Assembly: GCA_025937665.1 (NCBI GenBank)
Contig: JAICQW010000016.1
Span: forward strand, 1 to 17,762
Direction: 5' to 3'
DNA from: Nitrososphaeraceae archaeon
GTDB taxonomy: Archaea > Thermoproteota > Nitrososphaeria > Nitrososphaerales > Nitrososphaeraceae
DNA length: 17,762 nucleotides
Under the pieces are notes generated by a model. That model did no database searches. It saw only the letters and a list, made by a program, of their open reading frames with translations, and was not told the origin of the DNA. Positions 13,794 through 17,762 of this stretch are shown here, piece after piece. Position 1 is the stretch's first letter, and each line of letters begins with the position of its first letter. The position numbers and the translations under genes were made by a program.

Positions 13794-14142
13794 TTGGTAA
13801 GAAGGAGGTCATATGGAGACCGCTTTAGGTGTATTGTTCGTATATTTCTCGGAATCTTTATCCCTCATCTAGAAACGATGTACTACAATATAGTCACGCC
13901 TGGTCAATTATATATCCCTTGAAATCTACTAATTGGGATGGAAATGATTGGCTCCAATGCATTAAGGCAAAACGGAATTACGATTATAGACCTTCAATTC
14001 AATCACAATAATTCTAAACATTTGTCGGATGGTTTCTTGGCATGAATCAGGAAGTTCTTGACGATTTTGAAAGAAATGTTCCCTAATTATGAACGAATTA
14101 AAAACTTTCAGAGGAAAAAACAGAAAGCATTGAGCTAGCTCT
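13794..14142 (+). pseudogene. Decayed protein-coding sequence of unknown family
   Basis: A single frame reads through most of this stretch with two TGA stops (13917-13919 and 14043-14045 approximately). It starts in the region of RIFLGIFIPHLETMYYN, and after the first stop gives MEMIGSNALRQNGITIIDLQ, then HNNSKHLSDGFLA. At 14042 another frame gives MNQEVLDDFERNVP, and the first frame resumes with NYERIKNFQ. The pieces join into one plausible protein if one allows stop codons and two small indels. A perfect-looking Shine-Dalgarno, AAGGAGGT, at 13802-13809 precedes an ATG at 13813 whose frame ends after 19 codons. I do not recognise the family. A 60-codon frame at 13829-14011 has no protein-like pattern. 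Confidence 0.35.
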
Positions 14143-14241
14143 ACATGGAGATAGAGAATAGCTTACTCCCTAAGTGACATCAATTGATGACTACCTGCTT
14201 TGTTTGTTAAATAAAGAAAAAGTATTGGGGAAACTTCCCGT

Positions 14242-14266
14242 TATCTGTTGCTTGCTATCTGTTGCT
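14242..14266. repeat. Direct repeat of 11 bp, period 14
   Basis: TATCTGTTGCT occurs at 14242-14252 and again at 14256-14266, in the gap downstream of the acidic secreted protein gene. A short inverted GGGGAAACTTCCC-like element lies just before it (14227-14239). Function unknown. Confidence 0.7.
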
Positions 14267-14280
14267 CACAATTGCTACCT

Positions 14281-14634
14281 TTAAGGTATCAACGAGAATG
14301 GGTCTAACAAATCCTCATCGATGATTGCATCTCCATCTTCTGGATTCTGAGCCAAGTTCCAGCAAGTTAGTTCGCCACTGCTACTAAGTGCCATTGAATT
14401 TTCATCGCTTTTGTCACCATTTTCAATACTACCATCTACCTTACAGTCAATTTCTTGGTGTATCTTCTGGGTTTCTTCGTTACAGTTGAAGTCTCCGTTG
14501 TCTTCACATTCCTCTTTATCTTTGTCTTTGTCAGCAAATGCCGGTTGTATCTGTGACATCGCTGTTCCTGTCAGCACTGTCAATAATCCAGCAGACAGTA
14601 TTGCAAGCATTAAAATGTTTTTCGTGTTCAACAT
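14281..14634 (-). CDS. Secreted acidic hypothetical protein, 117 aa
   Basis: A 117-residue protein with a clear signal peptide (residues 1-34, hydrophobic LAILSAGLLTVLTG then QPAFA, a typical cleavage site). The mature part is very acidic and hydrophilic, opening DKDKDKEECEDNGDFNC, and has four Cys that could form two disulfides outside the cell. Asp/Asn-rich stretches (DNGDFN and PEDGDAIIDED) could bind calcium, but no canonical EF-hand loop is evident. No family recognised. A TATA-like element near 14664-14676 lies ahead on its strand. Confidence 0.65.
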   Translation of the reverse strand: MLNTKNILMLAILSAGLLTVLTGTAMSQIQPAFADKDKDKEECEDNGDFNCNEETQKIHQEIDCKVDGSIENGDKSDENSMALSSSGELTCWNLAQNPEDGDAIIDEDLLDPFSLIP

Positions 14635-14988
14635 TTGATATCGTGAAATGATACTAAACTCAGTATAAGTATATTGGGTAAGACCTAGTAGTAAGAAAAC
14701 AACAGACTCTTTTTTACTATGTTAAATCTGAATTTACAGATAGTATATTGTTCGCTCATGTAATTGATGAAGTGAAAACTGAGTCTTTTATTTTTCCTAA
14801 TTTCTCGTAATTTTCACAAATTGTCGATTAGATTTAGACGCAATAAGGCGGTTTGCAAGTTTAGGCAAATACAGTTTACGCTGTGCCAATTCCATATTTC
14901 ATGTCACATTTTTAATAGCTAAATATTTAGCATACTTGCAAAATTAAAACTAAACCCAATAAATAAGGGTAAAAACTCAAAATCACTA
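14635..14988. other. Gene-free gap with one palindrome
   Basis: About 350 bp between divergent secreted-protein genes. I see no ORF above 20 codons and no RNA gene. It holds the promoter of the gene at 14634 on the minus strand and the 14-bp palindrome at 14918-14931 that may control the CHRD gene. Confidence 0.5.
14918..14931. promoter_or_regulatory. Perfect 14-bp palindrome, possible operator
   Basis: GCTAAATATTTAGC is perfectly self-complementary. It lies 58 bp ahead of the ATG at 14989 and about 100 bp ahead of the first in-frame start of the CHRD protein. Dimeric HTH regulators bind such sites. Confidence 0.35.
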
Positions 14989-15026
14989 ATGAACAGAATA
15001 CTGGTATTATTTCAGTTATTTTTGTC

Positions 15027-15575
15027 TTGATGCTAATCACATCTATCCATTCTAATGCAAAAGTGCACGCACTACAAGTCGATCGATATTGGAGTGTACT
15101 TGAACCATCCAATTCGACTATTACTTATGCCAACGGCTTCATTGGACTAAAATTCAGAGAGAACTTTAAGCAAATGGTGTTTAATGTAAATGTAAATAAT
15201 ATTCATAACATCACTGACATTTATCTATACAACCACGGTAACAATACCCAAAATAGGAACGAAACAATGATTTTGGATTTACTGAGTGAGTCAAAGGAAG
15301 TCAAAGTCAATGACAAGTTTAAAGAAGCAAGTAAGATGCTATCAAAAAAACATGAAATTGAAGGCACGGTTGCCGTTGGGGGTGTAACATCTGATGATCT
15401 GGAGGGAGTATTAAAAGGTAAATCGCTAAAATCCCTTCATAAATTAGTTCAGAATGAAGATGTCAATGTGATAGTTGCTACGAAGGAGTTTCCACAGGGT
15501 GAAATTTACGGACAGAATTCATACCAATTGATAGGTTTTTCCCGGATATTTCAGATTTTAAATGGAATTAAATAA
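15027..15575 (+). CDS. Secreted CHRD-domain protein, signal peptide probably damaged
   Basis: A protein of up to 182 residues with one CHRD (chordin-like) domain: a beta-rich extracellular module. GFIGLKFRENFKQMVFNVNV and IYLYNHGNN (residues about 37-70) match the family core, and FPQGEIYGQ near the end is the hallmark PxGEIxGQ motif. The role in archaea is unknown, but the domain is always extracytoplasmic. The start is a problem. TTG 15027 or ATG 15030 leaves only about 10 hydrophobic residues before the likely cleavage site (SNAKVHA). The open frame continues upstream (ISVIFVLMLITS) without any usual start codon. A neighbouring frame from ATG 14989 reads MNRILVLFQLFLS then stops, which looks like the missing signal-peptide start. 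Confidence 0.75.
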   Translation: MMLITSIHSNAKVHALQVDRYWSVLEPSNSTITYANGFIGLKFRENFKQMVFNVNVNNIHNITDIYLYNHGNNTQNRNETMILDLLSESKEVKVNDKFKEASKMLSKKHEIEGTVAVGGVTSDDLEGVLKGKSLKSLHKLVQNEDVNVIVATKEFPQGEIYGQNSYQLIGFSRIFQILNGIK

Positions 15576-15672
15576 TTGCTCCTTGAAATGAATCATTTAT
15601 CATCGATAAAGTGTCTTAATTATTCTATTAATGCATTTTCATAGATGCCTTAACTATTGTTAATCGTTTGTT

Positions 15673-16239
15673 TCAATTTTTCGTAGGCGCATCGAATTTA
15701 ATAATCATACCGTTTTTGATAAAATGATTATCAGCAAAACCAGATCGAAGTTCTATTACATATAGTGAATCAAGTTCAGGATTATACACGGGACATGCCA
15801 GAAATAGTTTACATGGTTCTAATTGTTTTTCGATATGAACGACTTTATTGTTTGAATCCATCCAGACAATATCGATTGGAAAATTCATTTTGTTCATCCA
15901 GAAACCCTGCTTTGACGGCTTGTCGAATAAAAATAACATTCCTTCATTCTCATTCATGTTTTCTACTCCGGAGAGACCTCTGATTCTCTGTTCGTCGGTA
16001 GATGCTATTGCCATAGTGACATTAATGTCATTAATTAGAATTGTTGTTTTTTCATAATTGGGAAAGAAATCCGCATCAGTAGATGAGGTGTTATTATTGC
16101 TTTGCAGGTTGAATGCATATGATTGAGAAAACGGTGTCAAAAAAATAATAATTGCACAAGTAGTGAGCAATATTCCTTTGTTGATATCCAAATTAAGAAA
16201 CGGTACAGTTTGATTCAATTTTAATTTTACTTTTAGCAA
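15673..16239 (-). CDS. Secreted DUF192-family protein
   Basis: A 188-residue protein whose C-terminal ~120 residues are a DUF192 domain, a small beta-barrel of unknown role found in bacteria and archaea, often exported. Family stretches are RGLSGVENMNENEGMLFLF, followed by FWMNKMNFPIDIVWMD, then VIELRSGFADNHFIKNGMII. The N-terminus has a long basic region and a hydrophobic segment (about 24-40, ILLTTCAIIIFLTPFSQ) ending in SYAF, so it is probably secreted or anchored. Two Cys (CKLFLAC) flank the usual variable loop. It is divergent from bioD with roughly 140 bp between. Confidence 0.88.
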   Translation of the reverse strand: MLKVKLKLNQTVPFLNLDINKGILLTTCAIIIFLTPFSQSYAFNLQSNNNTSSTDADFFPNYEKTTILINDINVTMAIASTDEQRIRGLSGVENMNENEGMLFLFDKPSKQGFWMNKMNFPIDIVWMDSNNKVVHIEKQLEPCKLFLACPVYNPELDSLYVIELRSGFADNHFIKNGMIIKFDAPTKN

Positions 16240-16382
16240 AAAAGTTTAGGAAGATGTGAGTGGACATATCTATTTCATTTAGTCGACATATTATTAAATT
16301 GCATCTTGGGGGATAAAAAATCTAAATAATAGTAAATTTACGCTTATTTACGAAAACAAATTCTACCAAAAGGTTCAAGAAA

Positions 16383-17084
16383 TTACAAGGTGTATTTATC
16401 ACAGGTACTGATACTGAAATTGGAAAAACCACGGTAGCATGTGGATTGATTTGGTTGCTCCGAAAAAATGGAATAAAAGTAGGAGTTATGAAACCATTTG
16501 CGACATCTTCCAATTTATACTCGAATCGCTACCGATCCAGTGATACAGCTTCTCTTGCGAAAGCTGCAGCTATTAAAGCTCCTGATCACAGATTAAATCC
16601 CATATTCTTTCGATTAGCTGCTTCTCCCTTGATGGCGGCCGAAATCTTAAACAAGACAGTGGATATGGAAATGATAACCAAAGAATTTGGTAGTATTAAG
16701 AAAAAATATGACTTTACTGTAGTTGAAGGTATTGGAGGTGTAATGGTTCCAATCACGAACAAAATTTCATTACTAGATGTTATGAAAAAAATGAACCTTC
16801 CAACTATTATTGTATCAAGTGCCAGATTAGGCTCTATCAATCACACGATATTGACGATAAACGCATGCAAAGTAAAGAAAATACCAATCCTTGGAGTAAT
16901 ATTTAATCAGATGCCCAAGGACCCAAGCATCGTAGAATCTAGGACACCGAATTATATCGAAAAGTTGACTGACATTAGCACAATATCTGTTATTCCATTC
17001 ATTGATGACTGTAATTTTAAGAAGATAGGAACATATCTTGAAAAAAATTCAACTATCCAGAAAATAATATCAGGGTTAACCTAA
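16383..17084 (+). CDS. bioD: Dethiobiotin synthetase BioD, start codon missing or non-standard
   Basis: ATP-dependent enzyme that closes the ureido ring of dethiobiotin from 7,8-diaminopelargonate and CO2, the penultimate step of biotin synthesis. The P-loop GTDTEIGKT begins at 16404. The KPFATSS stretch, VEGIGGVMVPI and the later IPILGVIFNQM part match BioD over the whole length. The open frame starts after a TAA at 16323 and contains no ATG, GTG or TTG before a TTG at 16446, which lies past the P-loop. I place the start at the TTA of 16383 because LQGVFITGTDTEIGKT aligns with the usual BioD N-terminus. A TTG there would be one base away. Either a rare start codon (for example ATA 16326/16329) is used, or the start was mutated. 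It is convergent with sua5, 7 bp apart. Confidence 0.8.
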   Translation, partial: LQGVFITGTDTEIGKTTVACGLIWLLRKNGIKVGVMKPFATSSNLYSNRYRSSDTASLAKAAAIKAPDHRLNPIFFRLAASPLMAAEILNKTVDMEMITKEFGSIKKKYDFTVVEGIGGVMVPITNKISLLDVMKKMNLPTIIVSSARLGSINHTILTINACKVKKIPILGVIFNQMPKDPSIVESRTPNYIEKLTDISTISVIPFIDDCNFKKIGTYLEKNSTIQKIISGLT

Positions 17085-17091
17085 TTAGCGT

Positions 17092-17762
17092 TTAGTTACT
17101 TTTGGATTGGGCACTAATTCTTGTACTGGCAGCTTTCTTTAGTCTATTCATGATTGCAAAACCTGTCTTTTTGTATTGAACCCCTTGAACTATGATGACA
17201 TCAATGTTATCTTTGTCAGCTTGCCGCAGATTCGCAAACAGGTTTCTTGCTATTGTTTCTAATGTTCGTCCCATATATTGAATTTTTTCCGGATTAACTT
17301 TTAGTGATTTACTGGTGGTCATAATTGTCACTTTCTTACCTTCCGCCTCTAATTTTTCAGTCAACTTAATTATCCTCTTTTTTACATGATTTTCTGCGCC
17401 TTCTACCAACATTACCTTAGCCTTTGGTGAATAATGTTGGTATTTCATGCCAGGAGACCTGTGTATTCTCGTCTTTTTACTACCATTACTAAGAAGAGTA
17501 TCACTAAAACATATTTTGCCTATTTCATCTTCAATCGACTCTTTTGAAATTCCCCCAGGTCTTAATATAACTGGAATGCGTTGTGTCATATCAATTACTG
17601 TGGATTCAATACCAATTTTTGTGCTTCCCCCATCTAAAATTAATTTTATTTTTCCAGCAAGATCATCTTTTACATGAATTGCACTAGTTGGACTTGGTCT
17701 TCCAGAAATATTTGCAGATGGGGCGGCTATGGGAAGACCCGACTTTTTTATAAGAGCCAGTG
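17092..17762 (-). CDS. sua5: Sua5/YciO/YrdC-type L-threonylcarbamoyladenylate synthase, C-terminal part (cut by window end)
   Basis: Makes L-threonylcarbamoyl-AMP from threonine, bicarbonate and ATP, the first step of the universal tRNA modification t6A at position 37. The visible 223 codons stay open to the window end, so the 5' part lies outside. The first part is the end of the YrdC-like domain: GLPIAAPSANISGRPSPTSA, then LILDGGSTKIGIESTVID and RIPVILRPGGIS. The linker motif SPGMKYQHYSPKAKV leads into the Sua5-specific C-terminal domain, ending in a basic tail. An internal ATG at 17589 lies inside the YrdC domain and is not the real start. Confidence 0.93.
   Translation of the reverse strand, partial: LALIKKSGLPIAAPSANISGRPSPTSAIHVKDDLAGKIKLILDGGSTKIGIESTVIDMTQRIPVILRPGGISKESIEDEIGKICFSDTLLSNGSKKTRIHRSPGMKYQHYSPKAKVMLVEGAENHVKKRIIKLTEKLEAEGKKVTIMTTSKSLKVNPEKIQYMGRTLETIARNLFANLRQADKDNIDVIIVQGVQYKKTGFAIMNRLKKAASTRISAQSKSN

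Noticed and set aside
13829..14011. A 60-codon plus-strand frame
   Set aside because: Its residues (many Tyr, Ser, Asn) look random, while the neighbouring frame gives more protein-like pieces, better explained as a pseudogene.
14227..14270. Short inverted and direct repeats as a possible CRISPR or attachment site
   Set aside because: Only two 11-bp copies with a 3-bp spacer; no spacer-sized units, no cas genes and no integrase.
1..17762. tRNA, rRNA, transposase or defence-system genes
   Set aside because: I looked for cloverleaf-like stretches, GGTTC-type T arms, transposase motifs and nuclease/helicase clusters and found none that I can support.

Overview
The window looks like a chromosomal segment of an AT-rich ammonia-oxidising-type archaeon (Nitrososphaeria/Thaumarchaeota, most like the Nitrososphaera/Nitrosocosmicus lineage). 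The evidence is a mix of archaeal-only genes (CobY-type guanylyltransferase, ribosomal proteins S27e and L44e), a Rieske / fused cytochrome b / membrane-anchored cupredoxin trio of the kind found in thaumarchaeal respiratory chains, several secreted proteins with AFA- or AxA-type signal peptides, and TATA-like boxes about 25 bp ahead of start codons, which suggests leaderless transcripts. No amo, nir or rRNA gene is present, so the assignment rests on gene content alone.

Layout. 1-1422: end of a cobalamin nucleotide-loop operon (cobS, cobY). 1406-1895: convergent rps27e and rpl44e. 2071-2672: a 43-aa membrane microprotein and a FlK-like hotdog thioesterase. 2803-5635: Rieske protein, cytochrome b with a long low-complexity tail, and cupredoxin, which together form the quinol-to-copper-protein electron path. 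5737-8593: a hypothetical protein, a SixA-type phosphatase, an MFS transporter and another hypothetical protein. 8683-10085: a luciferase-like flavin monooxygenase followed by the wreck of a short-chain dehydrogenase. 10171-10916: a stand-alone receiver-domain protein and a CDGSH iron-sulfur protein with an altered ligand. 11106-16239: an accessory-looking stretch of secreted or membrane-anchored proteins, small Cys-rich proteins, hypothetical proteins and decayed sequence, ending with a CHRD-domain and a DUF192 protein. 16383-17762: bioD (biotin), convergent with the truncated 3' part of sua5 (tRNA t6A).

The most interesting points are small. A CDGSH protein has Ser where the first cluster Cys should be. 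A bioD reading frame has its P-loop upstream of every usual start codon. A 54-aa Cys/His-rich protein has a well-placed TATA box and two inverted repeats behind it. A 43-aa single-pass protein sits beside the ribosomal genes. Two pseudogenes, and a probable frameshift in a signal peptide, show that the middle of the window is decaying or turning over. I see no CRISPR array, transposase, tRNA, rRNA or defence system.
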